Assembly (NCBI RefSeq): GCF_021390495.1
Contig: NZ_JAJEJP010000001.1
Span: 1,054,001 to 1,118,000 of the forward strand
Source of the DNA: Paraburkholderia sp. ZP32-5
GTDB lineage: Bacteria > Pseudomonadota > Gammaproteobacteria > Burkholderiales > Burkholderiaceae
Length of the DNA: 64,000 bases
Direction: 5' to 3'
In this document: positions 34,584-44,776 of the stretch, in pieces
Layout of the letters: every line of letters starts with the position of its first letter
Numbering within the stretch: the stretch's first letter is position 1
The notes under the pieces: model-generated
What the model was told of the DNA's origin: nothing
Databases searched by the model: none
Seen by the model: the letters and a program-made list of their open reading frames with translations, nothing else
Program-made: the position numbers and the translations under genes

Positions 34584-35525
34584 ATGCCTTCAATACCCTC
34601 GCACGTCGTGATCCGGGAGGTCGGATTGCGCGACGGCCTGCAAAGCATCGAGCGCATTCTTACGACGGAACGCAAGATCGAATGGATTCGCGACGCGTAC
34701 GCCGCCGGGCAGCGCGAAATCGAAGTCGGCTCCTTCGTTCCCGCGCGCCTTCTCCCGCAACTGGCCGACACGGCTGAACTCGTTGCGTTTGCAAAGACGC
34801 TGCCGGGGCTGCTCGTTTCAGTGCTGGTGCCGAATCTGAAGGGCGCGGAGCGCGCGCTCGACACTCAGGCCGATCTGATGCTCGTGCCGCTTTCCGCGAG
34901 CCGCGCGCATAGCCTCGCGAACTTGCGCAAGGAACCGGAGGAAGTGGTTGCCGAAGTTGCCCGCATGCGTGCCGCGCGCGATGCGGCCGGCTCGAAGACG
35001 CTGATCGAAGGCGGTATCGGCACTGCGTTCGGTTGCACGATTCAAGGCCACGTCGATCAGTGCGACGTGCTGCGTTATCTGCAGGCGCTGCTCGATGCCG
35101 GCGCGGATCGCGTCAGCATCGCCGATACGGTCGGCTATGCAGGCCCCGCCGCCGTGCGCGCACTGTTCGAGAAAGCTCGCGAGATCGCCGGCGAGCGCTT
35201 CTGGTGCGGCCACTTTCACGACACACGCGGCCTCGCGCTCGCGAATGTCTATGCGGCGCTGCAAGCCGGTGTCGCGCGTTTCGACGCGACACTTGCCGGT
35301 ATCGGCGGCTGTCCGCATGCACCGGGCGCGAGCGGCAATGCATCCAGCGAAGACCTTGCGTTCATGCTCGCCGACATGGGCATCGATACCGGCATCGACC
35401 TTCCCGCGTTGTTGACGCTACGCGCGAAGCTCGCGCGGTGGCTCGACGGTGAAACGCTGCACGGCGCGTTATGGCTCGCCGGATTACCCAAAACCTACGC
35501 TGCCACGGCTGCGCTCAACGCCTGA
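34584..35525 (+). CDS. Hydroxymethylglutaryl-CoA lyase family protein
   Basis: This 313-residue TIM-barrel enzyme has REVGLRDGLQ at the N-terminus, a metal-binding FHDTRG and IGGCPHAPGASGNASSEDL, the signature around the catalytic Cys. HMG-CoA lyase splits 3-hydroxy-3-methylglutaryl-CoA into acetyl-CoA and acetoacetate; close relatives cleave citramalyl- or related CoA esters. GGAG supports the ATG at 34584. It is followed by a CoA transferase and an importer. Confidence 0.9.
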   Translation: MPSIPSHVVIREVGLRDGLQSIERILTTERKIEWIRDAYAAGQREIEVGSFVPARLLPQLADTAELVAFAKTLPGLLVSVLVPNLKGAERALDTQADLMLVPLSASRAHSLANLRKEPEEVVAEVARMRAARDAAGSKTLIEGGIGTAFGCTIQGHVDQCDVLRYLQALLDAGADRVSIADTVGYAGPAAVRALFEKAREIAGERFWCGHFHDTRGLALANVYAALQAGVARFDATLAGIGGCPHAPGASGNASSEDLAFMLADMGIDTGIDLPALLTLRAKLARWLDGETLHGALWLAGLPKTYAATAALNA

Positions 35526-35537
35526 GGCCACCCCATC

Positions 35538-36689
35538 ATGAGCAACAACACAACGCTTCCGCTCGACGGCATTCGCGTCGTCGAATTCACGCACATGGTC
35601 ATGGGACCGACATGCGGGATGATCCTCGCCGACCTGGGCGCGGAGGTGATCAAGATCGAGCCACCCGGTGGCGACAAGACACGCAAGTTGCCGGGGCTCG
35701 GCATCGGCTTCTTCCGTTCGTTCAATCGCAACAAGAAGAGCGTCGTGCTCGATATCAATACGCACGAAGGACGGCAAGCGGCGATCGAACTGATCGGCAC
35801 CTGTGACGTGATGCTGGAGAACTTCCGTCCCGGTTTGATGAACCAGCTCGGGCTCGATTACGACACGCTGTCCGCGCGTTATCCGCGTCTGATCTATGTG
35901 TCGCACAAGGGCTTTTTGCCGGGCCCCTATGAAAAGCGCCTCGCGCTCGATGAAGTGGTGCAGATGATGGGCGGTCTGTCGTATATGACCGGACCGGTCG
36001 GCCGTCCGTTGCGCGCGGGGACTTCGGTCAACGACATCATGGGCGGCATGTTCGGCGCGATCGGCGTGCTTGCGGCGTTGCGCGAGCGCGACGCGACCGG
36101 CCGCGGTCAGGAAGTGCAGAGCGCGCTGTTCGAGAACTGTGTGTTCCTGTCCGCGCAACACATGCAGCAATACGCGATGACGCGTGAAGCGCCGCCGCCG
36201 ATGCCCGCGCGCGTATCGGCGTGGAGCGTCTACGACGTGTTCACGCTCGCCGACGGCGAGCAGCTTTTTATCGGCGCGGTGAGCGACAAGCAGTTCATCA
36301 CGCTGTGCGACGTGCTGGAGCATCCCGAACTCGCCGATGAACCGCAATTCGCCAACAACGCGCTGCGCGTCGCGGTGCGTCCCGAGCTGCTCGCGCGGCT
36401 CGGTGAAATCCTCAAGGATCATCGTGCCGACGAACTCGCGCCCAGGCTCGAAGCAGCCGGCATTCCGTACGCGCCGATCGTGCGTCCCGATCAACTGCTC
36501 GACGATCCGCATCTGAAGGCCAGCGGCGGTCTCGCGCCGATGCAGACCGAAGACGGCAGCATGACCGAGGTGGTCCTGCTGCCGATCATGATGGGCGGCC
36601 GCCGCCCTGGCGTGCGCCAGGCACTGGCGCGTGTCGGCGAGCATACGCAGGAAGTGCTGTCGCGCCTCAAAAGCCGGGTGAACGCTTGA
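35538..36689 (+). CDS. CaiB/BaiF-type (class III) CoA transferase
   Basis: This 383-residue protein begins LDGIRVVEFTHMVMGPTCGM and has LENFRPGLMNQLGLDYDTL, typical of the family. These enzymes move CoA from a donor such as succinyl-CoA to an organic acid through a catalytic Asp. It starts 12 bases after the lyase stop. It would make the CoA ester that the lyase cleaves; the mammalian relative SUGCT uses glutarate and 3-hydroxy-3-methylglutarate, which fits the pairing (inference). Confidence 0.9.
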   Translation: MSNNTTLPLDGIRVVEFTHMVMGPTCGMILADLGAEVIKIEPPGGDKTRKLPGLGIGFFRSFNRNKKSVVLDINTHEGRQAAIELIGTCDVMLENFRPGLMNQLGLDYDTLSARYPRLIYVSHKGFLPGPYEKRLALDEVVQMMGGLSYMTGPVGRPLRAGTSVNDIMGGMFGAIGVLAALRERDATGRGQEVQSALFENCVFLSAQHMQQYAMTREAPPPMPARVSAWSVYDVFTLADGEQLFIGAVSDKQFITLCDVLEHPELADEPQFANNALRVAVRPELLARLGEILKDHRADELAPRLEAAGIPYAPIVRPDQLLDDPHLKASGGLAPMQTEDGSMTEVVLLPIMMGGRRPGVRQALARVGEHTQEVLSRLKSRVNA

Positions 36690-36881
36690 GTGCGTTCGGT
36701 ATCGGCCGCGAATCAACGCGCTTGTTCTTATTCAGTCGATCGAGCGCGACGCGAGTCGCCGCGCTTTGATTGCGCAAACATCAATCGGCACTCCGCCGAA
36801 CGCAACATGAACGACAGTTAACACCAAATAAGAGTGCCGTCGTATCAGACGAAGATCAGCCGAAATCATCAGGAGACAAGG

Positions 36882-38321
36882 ATGCAACCCACCGTGATTG
36901 CGGACTCGCGTCCGCTCGCCTCGCCGACTATCGCAGTCGGCGTCACACCCGGCGCGGAGATTTCCGCGCGCATGGACCGGCTGCCGCTGGCTCGCCATTT
37001 ATGGGTACTCGTGGCGCTGATCTCGCTAGGCGGCTTCTTCGAGATTTACGACCTGATTTTCACGGGCTATATCGCGCCCGGCATGGCGAAAAGCGGACTG
37101 CTGCAGACGACCACTCACGCGTTCTTCGGCTTCACCGGTATTGCGGGCTTCATCGCCGCGATCTTCGCGGGCCTGTTCGTGGGCACGTTCTGTCTGGGAT
37201 GGCTGCCCGATCGTTACGGTCGCCGCGCGGTGTTCACGGTCTCGTTGCTGTGGTACTCGATCGGCTCGGCGATCATGGCACTGCAGACCACGCCAGAAGG
37301 CGTGATTTTCTGGCGCTTTATTGCCGGTATCGGTGTGGGCGTCGAGATCATCACGATCGACAGCTACGTGACCGAGTTGGTGCCGCAGCACATGCGCGGC
37401 CGCGCGATGGCGTTCAATCAGATGGTGATGTTCGCGGCGGCGCCCGTCGCGGCGATCCTGTCGTATTGGCTCGTGCCCGAGACGGTTTTCGGTCTCGATG
37501 GCTGGCGCATTGTCGTGCTGGCGGGCTCTGCCGGCGCGATCGTCGTCTGGTTCATTCGCCGCTCGGTGCCGGAGTCTCCTCGATGGCTCGCGGCGCATGG
37601 TCACGTGGATAAAGCCGACGAGATCGTGCGCAAGATCGAAGCGATCGTCGAGCGGCAATCGGGACGGCCGCTGCCGCCGCCGCTTCCGGTGATCGAACAA
37701 CCGGCGCACCGGCGCGCGTCGTTTGCCGAGCTTCTGCAACCACCTTATCGTTCGCGCCTCATCATGCTGATCGCCTTCAACTTCTGCCAGGCGATCGGTT
37801 ACTACGGCTTTGCGAACTGGGTGCCGACGCTGCTGATCGGGCAGGGGATCACGGTGACGAAGAGCCTGCTTTACTCGTTCGTGATTGCATTCGCGCTACC
37901 GGTCGGACCGGCGATCGCGATGCTGTTTGCCGACAGGATTCAGCGCAAGTATCTGATCGTCGGCGGGGCGTTTGCAGTGATTGTGTGCGGGCTCGCATTC
38001 GGGCAGACGAAATCGGCGGCGTTGCTCATCGTGCTCGGCGTATTGATCAGTTTCGCTGGGCAACTGATCTCCGTGTGCTATCACGCCTATCAGGCCGAGT
38101 TGTTTCCCACCGCGGTACGGTGTCGCGCGAATGGCATCGTCTATTCGGCGAGCCGAGTGGGAGCGATGATGTCGGGCTTTCTGATCGCGTTTCTGCTTCG
38201 CGACTTTGGCGTTGTTGGCGTGTTCATCGGTATTACCGCGACGATGCTGGTCGTCGCGATATCGATCGGTGTGTTCGGTCCTAAAACCAATGGCTTGCGG
38301 CTCGAAGAGATTAATCACTGA
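36882..38321 (+). CDS. MFS transporter, metabolite:H+ symporter type
   Basis: This 479-residue inner-membrane protein has 12 hydrophobic segments. GWLPDRYGRRAVF (motif A) lies after helix 2, and RRSVPESPRWL ends the first half, the PESPRWL signature of sugar/organic acid symporters. It is the third gene after the lyase and CoA transferase (191-bp gap) and probably imports their substrate acid. AGGAGAC precedes the ATG at 36882. Confidence 0.9.
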   Translation: MQPTVIADSRPLASPTIAVGVTPGAEISARMDRLPLARHLWVLVALISLGGFFEIYDLIFTGYIAPGMAKSGLLQTTTHAFFGFTGIAGFIAAIFAGLFVGTFCLGWLPDRYGRRAVFTVSLLWYSIGSAIMALQTTPEGVIFWRFIAGIGVGVEIITIDSYVTELVPQHMRGRAMAFNQMVMFAAAPVAAILSYWLVPETVFGLDGWRIVVLAGSAGAIVVWFIRRSVPESPRWLAAHGHVDKADEIVRKIEAIVERQSGRPLPPPLPVIEQPAHRRASFAELLQPPYRSRLIMLIAFNFCQAIGYYGFANWVPTLLIGQGITVTKSLLYSFVIAFALPVGPAIAMLFADRIQRKYLIVGGAFAVIVCGLAFGQTKSAALLIVLGVLISFAGQLISVCYHAYQAELFPTAVRCRANGIVYSASRVGAMMSGFLIAFLLRDFGVVGVFIGITATMLVVAISIGVFGPKTNGLRLEEINH

Positions 38322-38646
38322 ATGATGCCGCTGGCGGCATCGGTTGAATCCGCGCTCGAAAGCGGACATTGCCTGAAAACAGGCGATGTCCGCTTTTTGC
38401 TTTTTGCAGCGCCTGCGATGACGCGCATCTAAATGTTCATCACGAAAGTACTCGCGACACGGCTTTTCCGATCCTGTCTTTACGCCAATTTTACGAGAAG
38501 CATCGATCTTTTTTGGTGAATCCACACGGCATTCTCCCTACACTCTTCGAGCCTTCGGGGGCGAAGTGCGCCGGCCAAGCAATGGGCGGGCGCTTTGTTG
38601 ACCGCCGACTACTCTCGTGCATTTCGGCATTCAATCAGGACAATTC
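38322..38646. other. Intergenic region with terminator and porin leader
   Basis: This 325-bp gap holds the terminator at 38359-38398 and, in its second half, the promoter and leader of the porin. I see no gene or clear -35/-10. Confidence 0.4.
38359..38398 (+). terminator. Rho-independent terminator after the MFS gene
   Basis: AAAGCGGACAT and GCCTG pair with CAGGC and ATGTCCGCTTT around an AAAA loop, followed by more T. It is a strong terminator for the lyase operon. Confidence 0.9.
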
Positions 38647-39795
38647 GTGGACTATCAAAACGTGAAAAACAGGCTTATTGGCGCAGCAGCGTTGTCGCTC
38701 TTTGCAGTGACAGCTCATGCGCAGAGCAGCGTCACTCTTTATGGCTTGATCGATACAGGTATCGTCTATACGAACAACCAGGGCGGTCACAGCGCATGGC
38801 AGATGCAGAGCAGCATGCTGTCGAACGAAGTGTGGGGTCTGCGCGGCAGTGAAGATCTCGGCGGCGGTCTGCATGCGATCTTCCGCCTCGAAAGCGGCTT
38901 TAACATCCAGAACGGCCGCCAAACTTACGCGGGCACGATGTTCGGCCGCCAGGCGTATGTCGGCCTGCAAAGCGACCAATACGGCACGTTGATGCTCGGT
39001 CGCCAGTACGACGCGGTGGTCGACATGCTCGGGCCGATCGCGTTGGCGAATAACGGCGATGGTAATAACCTGGCCGCGCATCCGTTCGATAACGACAATA
39101 TCGACGACTCGTTCTATATCAACAATTCGGTCAAGTATGTAAGCCCGACTTACAAGGGACTGCAGGCGGAAGCACAGTACGGCTTCAGCAATGCGGCCGG
39201 CGATTTCTCGAACAATCGCGCGTATAGCTTTGGCGTGAGTTACGCCAACGGTCCGATCAACCTGGCGGCTGCCTACCTGCAACTCAACAACGGCGGCCTG
39301 ACTGCCGGCGGCGCGCTGACGAACAACGACTTCGTGAGCTTTCCGTCAGCGCGTCAGCGCGTAATGGGGGTAGGTGGAAACTACACGTTTGGCCCAGCGG
39401 TTGTCGGTCTGTTGTGGACGCGTTCGTTGTTCGACAACACGCAACCCGGTGCGAATTCGGTGATCCTGCAACCGTTCGACACGCTGCACTTCAATAACTA
39501 TGAAGTCAACGCGCACTATGCGCTGACGCCTTCGATCTCGCTGGCCGGCGCCTACACGTTCACCGAAGGGTCTGTTAGCTCCGGTACAGGTTCGGTTAAT
39601 CCGAAATGGCATCAGGTGACGTTGATGGCGGACTACTCGTTCAGCAAGCGCACGGATGTCTACCTGGAGGGCGTATATCAACACGCTTACGGTGCGGCCG
39701 GCTCCGCGTTCGAGGGTGCGTATATCAATGGCCTCGCGCAGTCGTCGACCGGTAATCAGGTTGCCGCGACCGTGGGGATTCGGACGCGGTTCTGA
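38647..39795 (+). CDS. Gram-negative trimeric porin (Burkholderia OmpC-like)
   Basis: This outer-membrane beta barrel of about 382 residues has signal RLIGAAALSLFAVTAHA and mature start QSSVTLYGLIDTG, the hallmark of Burkholderiales porins, and ends in the terminal Phe of RTRF needed for barrel assembly. PNGxR-type LRGSEDLGGGLHAIFRLESG is present. Two GTG starts are possible: 38647 has AGGA six bases upstream and is chosen; 38662 gives the more usual KNRLIG start. It probably admits small solutes. Confidence 0.88.
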   Translation: MDYQNVKNRLIGAAALSLFAVTAHAQSSVTLYGLIDTGIVYTNNQGGHSAWQMQSSMLSNEVWGLRGSEDLGGGLHAIFRLESGFNIQNGRQTYAGTMFGRQAYVGLQSDQYGTLMLGRQYDAVVDMLGPIALANNGDGNNLAAHPFDNDNIDDSFYINNSVKYVSPTYKGLQAEAQYGFSNAAGDFSNNRAYSFGVSYANGPINLAAAYLQLNNGGLTAGGALTNNDFVSFPSARQRVMGVGGNYTFGPAVVGLLWTRSLFDNTQPGANSVILQPFDTLHFNNYEVNAHYALTPSISLAGAYTFTEGSVSSGTGSVNPKWHQVTLMADYSFSKRTDVYLEGVYQHAYGAAGSAFEGAYINGLAQSSTGNQVAATVGIRTRF

Positions 39796-39899
39796 TATTC
39801 GTGAATGCTGAGCTAGGTTAGAGACCTGGGTTGGCGTTGGCGCATCGGTTCGGGGCAGCCCGATTCGATGCGCCGTTTGCATTGCTCTGCCACATCGCT

Positions 39900-40454
39900 T
39901 CACACCACTCCAAACGCCCATTCCAAGGCCGCATTCTGTGCATGAAGCAGAAAGGCCTTCGCTGCGGCAACGCGGCAACTCGGGTGCTGCATCGCATCCG
40001 CCGATACCTCCTCGCCCCTTGATACCGGCGGACACGGGATGAATTCGGTGCCCGGTCGTCTCCGGTCCAGCACCGCGGCCGTAACTCTATAGCCTTCCAG
40101 TTCCGCCGGCGTGGCGTCGTCGGGCCAGCAGTCGGTCACGAGAATGTCGGTGTCGGTCAACTCACCCATGTCGATGCTGGTCGAGAAGCGTGGATAAGCT
40201 TTCGCCGCGGTCTTGACATGCCACTTCTGCGGATAAACCTGGACAACTGTTATCGGCAACGCCGCGCTTGCCTCAATCCACGACTGCAGAATGTTCGATT
40301 CGGGAGAAACAACACCCACCTTTATCCCATCGAGCTTGCGGTGTCGATGGAAGTAAAACGCCAGATCACCAATCGTTTCGCACGGGTGGTTGTGCCGTGT
40401 TCGCGCATTGATCACTGAGCCTTGGCTGACAGTTCGCGATGGTTGCCAATGCAT
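39900..40454 (-). pseudogene. Ornithine carbamoyltransferase-like C-terminal fragment
   Basis: The 184-residue frame starts MHWQPSRTVSQG, then becomes homologous to a carbamoyltransferase: SVINARTRHNHPCE is the HPCQ-type motif, and PPVSRGEEVSADAMQHP with AAKAFLLHAQNAALEW is the end of the ornithine/aspartate-binding domain. The whole carbamoyl-phosphate domain (about 110 residues, with STRT) is missing and is not found upstream. It is therefore a 5'-truncated remnant, probably non-functional. Confidence 0.75.
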
Positions 40455-40617
40455 TGAACGTTGGAAGGGAAGGCCGTTTCTTCGTCAAGCAGCAGCCGTG
40501 TTTCCGCGAAAAAATTACCAATAGTTTCAAAGACAACTAACCCAGTCCGTCACGAAGATGAAACACAACTGCCGTAAGTTCGCGAACTCTTACCAATCTT
40601 TCAAATCTTAAAATACC

Positions 40618-42882
40618 GTGAAAAAAACATTTCTAATTTCTGCGATTCTCGCAGCCGGTCTAAGTGCATGCGGGGGTAGCGACAGCAGCAATACTGCTGG
40701 TAACAATGGCGGTGGCAATGGCGGCAATGGCACGCCCGTAACGGACAGCAAGATCCCGACGCTTGCATTTACTGATCCGCAAAGCAGCTTCGATCTGAAT
40801 AACTACACGCAGACGGCGATGTTCCCGCTGCAGGAAAACACGAGCGGTGCCAATCTGTTGAACGCAGAGGCGTCCGGTGTGACTTACGACAAGGATACGG
40901 ATTCGCTGTTCGTTATCGGCGACGGCGCGACGTCGGTCGTGCAGGTTTCGAAGAGCGACGGCCACGTTATCGATTCGATGACGCTCAATGGTGGCGACTT
41001 CGAAGACACTGAAGGCATCACCTATGCCGGCGGCGGCAAGTTCGTTCTGGTGGAAGAACGCCTCCGTCAAGTCGATATGTTTACGTACGTTCCGAATGGA
41101 ACCCTGAACAGGGCAGCGGTACAGTCCGTCAAACTGGGTACGACGGTGGGCAACGTCGGTATCGAGGGTGTGACTTTCGATACCAAAACGGGTGGCTATA
41201 TCGCAGTACGCCAGTCGCAACCCACCAACATTTTCCAGGCGGCCATCAACTTCGCGGCCGGCACGGCGACGGCATCGGACGGCACGCCGATCCTGCCGTC
41301 GACGGACAATCCGCCGGTGATGTTCGATGCGGCTACGACGGGTCTTTCCGCATTCAATGACGTGTTCTCGGTGTCGAATATCGTATCGTCCACCGCGCCG
41401 GACTACGACAACGTCGTCATCATCGGCGCGCCGGATGGCCGGATCGTCAAGATGGATCGTGCAGGTAACCTGAAGAGCAACCTGTACATGAGCGCCACCG
41501 CGCAGAATGAAGGCGTGACGATGGCGCCGGACGGCACCATTTACGCGGTCGGCGAACAGGCTGCTGGCCCGAGCCTGCCGGGCCTGACCATCTTCAAGCC
41601 GACCACCGGCACGAGCAATGTCGGCATCGGCAGCAACCTGTACCTGAAGTTCGATCAGGCGGTGAAGGCGGGTTCCGGCAATATCGTTCTCAGCAACGGT
41701 GTGGACGATACGCGCACGATTTCGGTGGGCGACGCATCGCAGGTGACGTTCAGCGGTAACGTGATGAAGATTCATCCGAAGTTCTACCTGACCGCTAACA
41801 CGACTTACCACATCACGTATCCGGCGGGCGCGATCAAGACGATAGCGGGCAACAATACCGTTGCCGTGTCCGACAATTCCACCTTCTCGTTCACGACGAT
41901 CGGTACCGTCGATCACACCACGCCGACCTTGTCGAGCACGGCGCCGGTCGATGGCGCGACGGGTATCATCGGCAATCACATGACGCTGTCGTTCAGCAAG
42001 ATCGTGCAACCGGGCTCGGGCAACATCGTGGTCAGCGACGGCTCCGATACGCGCAATATCTCGGTGAGCGACACGAGCCAGGTGAAATTCAACGGCGGTC
42101 GAGTGACCATCACGTTCGCGACGCCGTTGCAGAATAGCTCGCACTACACGATGCAAATGGCCGGCGGCGTTATCACCGACCTGTATGGCAATCCGTATGC
42201 GGGCACGACGCAGAGTTTCACGACCGCGGCGGCAGGTGCGCCCGCGCCGACCGTGTTGATCTCGGAAGTGAACTCGAACGCGGACGGCGGCCAGGACTTC
42301 TTCGAGATCTATAACTACGGCAGCGCGGCAATCGATCTGACGGGCTGGCGGTGGGGCGACAGCCACGCTGACGTCAACGACGCCAACAATGCCGCGGCAT
42401 TCCCGGCCGGTACGAAGCTTGCGGCGGGTGAGCATCTGGTCATTGTGCCGGGTGTGCCGGGAACGGATGAAAATACGTTCCGCACGACGTGGGGTCTCCC
42501 TGGCTCGGTTCCGGTCATGGCGATGCTGGACATCAATAACGATGCCTCGAATCCGATCGGTCTGGGTAAGGGCGATGCGGTGATCGTCTATGACGCGAAC
42601 GGTAACGTTGCGGCTGCAATGAACTACGGCACGCCGATCGCTGCAACGCAGGGCGACGGCACGACGGTTGCGATTCCGACGGCTTTGGGTACGGATGCAA
42701 GCCTCGTCGCTGCTGGAAACCACGCGGGTGCCGTCTTCGTCGGCGGCAATGCGAAGGCTTCCGCGGTGTGGGATACCGTTTCTCCGACCACGGCGCCGAA
42801 CTATATCGAGGCAGTGGTTGGCGCGCTCAATGGCATTGCCGAACCGACCAGCTCCAAGTCGGTGGGTTCGCCTGGGGATTAA
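40618..42882 (+). CDS. Lipoprotein with SdiA-regulated, Big_5 and lamin-tail-like domains
   Basis: The protein has 754 residues. It has a lipoprotein signal (lipobox LSAC, Cys18), then a Gly/Asn-rich linker. Residues about 55-330 resemble the SdiA-regulated beta-propeller family (VTYDKDTDSLFVIGDG, GGDFEDTEGITY). Two Big_5-type Ig-like repeats follow (NLYLKFDQAVKAGSGNIVL and HMTLSFSKIVQPGSGNIVV), then a lamin-tail-like domain (LISEVNSNADGGQDFFEIYN). The start is GTG. It is likely surface- or periplasm-exposed; function unknown. Confidence 0.8.
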   Translation: MKKTFLISAILAAGLSACGGSDSSNTAGNNGGGNGGNGTPVTDSKIPTLAFTDPQSSFDLNNYTQTAMFPLQENTSGANLLNAEASGVTYDKDTDSLFVIGDGATSVVQVSKSDGHVIDSMTLNGGDFEDTEGITYAGGGKFVLVEERLRQVDMFTYVPNGTLNRAAVQSVKLGTTVGNVGIEGVTFDTKTGGYIAVRQSQPTNIFQAAINFAAGTATASDGTPILPSTDNPPVMFDAATTGLSAFNDVFSVSNIVSSTAPDYDNVVIIGAPDGRIVKMDRAGNLKSNLYMSATAQNEGVTMAPDGTIYAVGEQAAGPSLPGLTIFKPTTGTSNVGIGSNLYLKFDQAVKAGSGNIVLSNGVDDTRTISVGDASQVTFSGNVMKIHPKFYLTANTTYHITYPAGAIKTIAGNNTVAVSDNSTFSFTTIGTVDHTTPTLSSTAPVDGATGIIGNHMTLSFSKIVQPGSGNIVVSDGSDTRNISVSDTSQVKFNGGRVTITFATPLQNSSHYTMQMAGGVITDLYGNPYAGTTQSFTTAAAGAPAPTVLISEVNSNADGGQDFFEIYNYGSAAIDLTGWRWGDSHADVNDANNAAAFPAGTKLAAGEHLVIVPGVPGTDENTFRTTWGLPGSVPVMAMLDINNDASNPIGLGKGDAVIVYDANGNVAAAMNYGTPIAATQGDGTTVAIPTALGTDASLVAAGNHAGAVFVGGNAKASAVWDTVSPTTAPNYIEAVVGALNGIAEPTSSKSVGSPGD

Positions 42883-42924
42883 TGTCCGCCGCTTTGCGGT
42901 GTAGGACGCAGGAGTATCGAGAAG

Positions 42925-42954
42925 AACCGCCCGGCTATGTCGGGCGGTTTTTTA
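42925..42954 (+). terminator. Rho-independent terminator after the lipoprotein gene
   Basis: AACCGCCCG pairs with CGGGCGGTT across a seven-base loop, followed by a T-run. Confidence 0.9.
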
Positions 42955-43127
42955 TTTGCTCATTGCTTCGTGATGTGCGTGCGCGGTGGAGGAAATGCGT
43001 GGTCGCGGTTCACACGGGCTACTGTTTGGAAGGCTCGATCGTGAAGCGCTCGCCGCACGCAAGCAATTCACCCACGCCCGGCTCAAAACCGCGCGTCGCC
43101 GGCACACAGCGACGCGCCACCATCTAG

Positions 43128-44654
43128 TTAAAAGAACCCCAACGCCTGCGCCTGATAACTCACCAGCAGACACTTCGTCTGCTGATAATTCGACAACGCC
43201 ATCTTGTGCGTTTCGCGCCCGATACCCGACTGCTTATACCCACCAAACGCCGCGTGCGCCGGATACAGGTGATAGCAATTGGTCCATACGCGTCCCGCCT
43301 CGATTTCGCGTCCCATCTTGTAGGCGCGAGTCCCGTCGCGCGTCCACACACCGGCGCCGAGACCATAGAACGTATCGTTCGCGAGTTCGATAGCCTGCTG
43401 CTCGTCCTTGAATGTCATCACCGACGCAACCGGTCCGAAGATTTCCTCCTGGAACACGCGCATATCGTTCTTGCCGAATAGCATCGTCGGCTTCACGTAG
43501 AAGCCCGTGCCGAGATCGGCCGCCGGCGTTGCGCGCCCGCCACCGGTCAGACACTGCGCTCCCTCATCGCGACCGATGTCGATATACGACAGGATCTTGT
43601 CCAGTTGCTGTTGCGACGCCTGCGCACCGATCATCGTTTCCAGATTCAGCGGATGGCCAGCCTTGATGCGCTCCACGCGCGCAATCGCCTTCTCGATGAA
43701 GCGCTCATAAATGGACTCCTGCACCAGCACCCGCGACGGACACGTGCAGACCTCGCCCTGATTCAGCGCGAACATCGCGAGACCTTCGAGGGCTTTGTCG
43801 AGGAACGCATCGTCGCGATCGATCACGTCGGCGAAGAAGATATTCGGGCTCTTGCCGCCGAGTTCGACCGTCGACGGAATCAGGTTGTCCGCCGCCGCGT
43901 GCAGGATGCGCTTGCCGACCGGCGTCGAACCCGTGAACGCGATCTTCGCGATCCGCTTGTTGGTCGCGAGCGCTTCGCCCGCTTCCTTGCCGAAGCCACT
44001 GACGATATTGATGACCCCCGCGGGAAACAGATCGCCGATCAGTTCCATCAGCACGAGCACCGAAGCCGGCGTCTGTTCCGCGGGCTTCATCACGACGCAG
44101 CAGCCGGCCGCGAGCGCGGGCGCGAGTTTCCACGCGGCCATCAGCAGCGGGAAATTCCACGGGATGATCTGGCCGACCACGCCAAGCGGCTCGTGAAAAT
44201 GGTAGGCGACCGTGTCATCGTCGATCTCGGAGATCGCGCCTTCCTGGGCCCGGATGCAACCGGCGAAATAGCGGAAATGGTCGACGGCGAGCGGCAAATC
44301 CGCAGCCATCGTTTCGCGCAGCGGCTTGCCGTTATCGATCGTCTCCGCAACTGCCAGCAGCTTCAGATTCTTTTCCATCCGCTCGGCCACCGCGAGCAGC
44401 AGGTTCGCGCGCTCGGCCACTGGCGTCTTGCTCCATTTGCGGCGTGCCGCGTGCGCCGCGTCGACAGCGAGATCGATATCGGCGGCATTCGAGCGGGGCA
44501 CGCGGCAAAACGGCTGCCCGTTAATCGGCGACACGTTGTCGAAATAGTCGCCGCCAACCGGCGGCACCCATTTGCCGCCGATGTAGTTGTCGTAACTCTG
44601 CCGATACGGATATTCGATGTCGAGGCCAAGGGCTTTCAGGTCGAATGGATTCAT
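43128..44654 (-). CDS. Aldehyde dehydrogenase (AcoD/ExaC-like)
   Basis: This 508-residue NAD-dependent enzyme has the general base Glu264 in VELGGKSPN and nucleophile Cys303 in [20 protein letters not shown] and FTGSTPVG contribute to NAD binding. It resembles acetaldehyde dehydrogenase AcoD of Cupriavidus and ExaC of Pseudomonas, which oxidise acetaldehyde from ethanol or acetoin. GGAG supports the ATG at 44654. A sigma-54 activator is divergent, and a -24/-12 promoter lies 54-70 bases upstream. Confidence 0.92.
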   Translation of the reverse strand: MNPFDLKALGLDIEYPYRQSYDNYIGGKWVPPVGGDYFDNVSPINGQPFCRVPRSNAADIDLAVDAAHAARRKWSKTPVAERANLLLAVAERMEKNLKLLAVAETIDNGKPLRETMAADLPLAVDHFRYFAGCIRAQEGAISEIDDDTVAYHFHEPLGVVGQIIPWNFPLLMAAWKLAPALAAGCCVVMKPAEQTPASVLVLMELIGDLFPAGVINIVSGFGKEAGEALATNKRIAKIAFTGSTPVGKRILHAAADNLIPSTVELGGKSPNIFFADVIDRDDAFLDKALEGLAMFALNQGEVCTCPSRVLVQESIYERFIEKAIARVERIKAGHPLNLETMIGAQASQQQLDKILSYIDIGRDEGAQCLTGGGRATPAADLGTGFYVKPTMLFGKNDMRVFQEEIFGPVASVMTFKDEQQAIELANDTFYGLGAGVWTRDGTRAYKMGREIEAGRVWTNCYHLYPAHAAFGGYKQSGIGRETHKMALSNYQQTKCLLVSYQAQALGFF

Positions 44655-44707
44655 TACGTGTCTCCGGGTTGTGATCGTTACGGGGTGGCTGCGCCGGGAC
44701 GACATAA

Positions 44708-44724
44708 GGCACGAACCGTACCAA
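44708..44724 (-). promoter_or_regulatory. Sigma-54 promoter of the aldehyde dehydrogenase
   Basis: On the leftward strand TTGGTACG-gttc-GTGCC gives GG-N10-GC, the invariant -24/-12 spacing. The predicted mRNA leader is about 43 bases. It fits the adjacent sigma-54 activator. Confidence 0.65.
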
Positions 44725-44776
44725 TGCGGCGAAGCACGAGATTTCGCGGGCCTGCCGAAAACCGCGCATGCCGCGG

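Noticed and set aside
40660..42723. 687-codon leftward frame opposite the large lipoprotein
   Set aside because: Arg/His-rich antisense shadow; the other strand has a signal peptide and domains.
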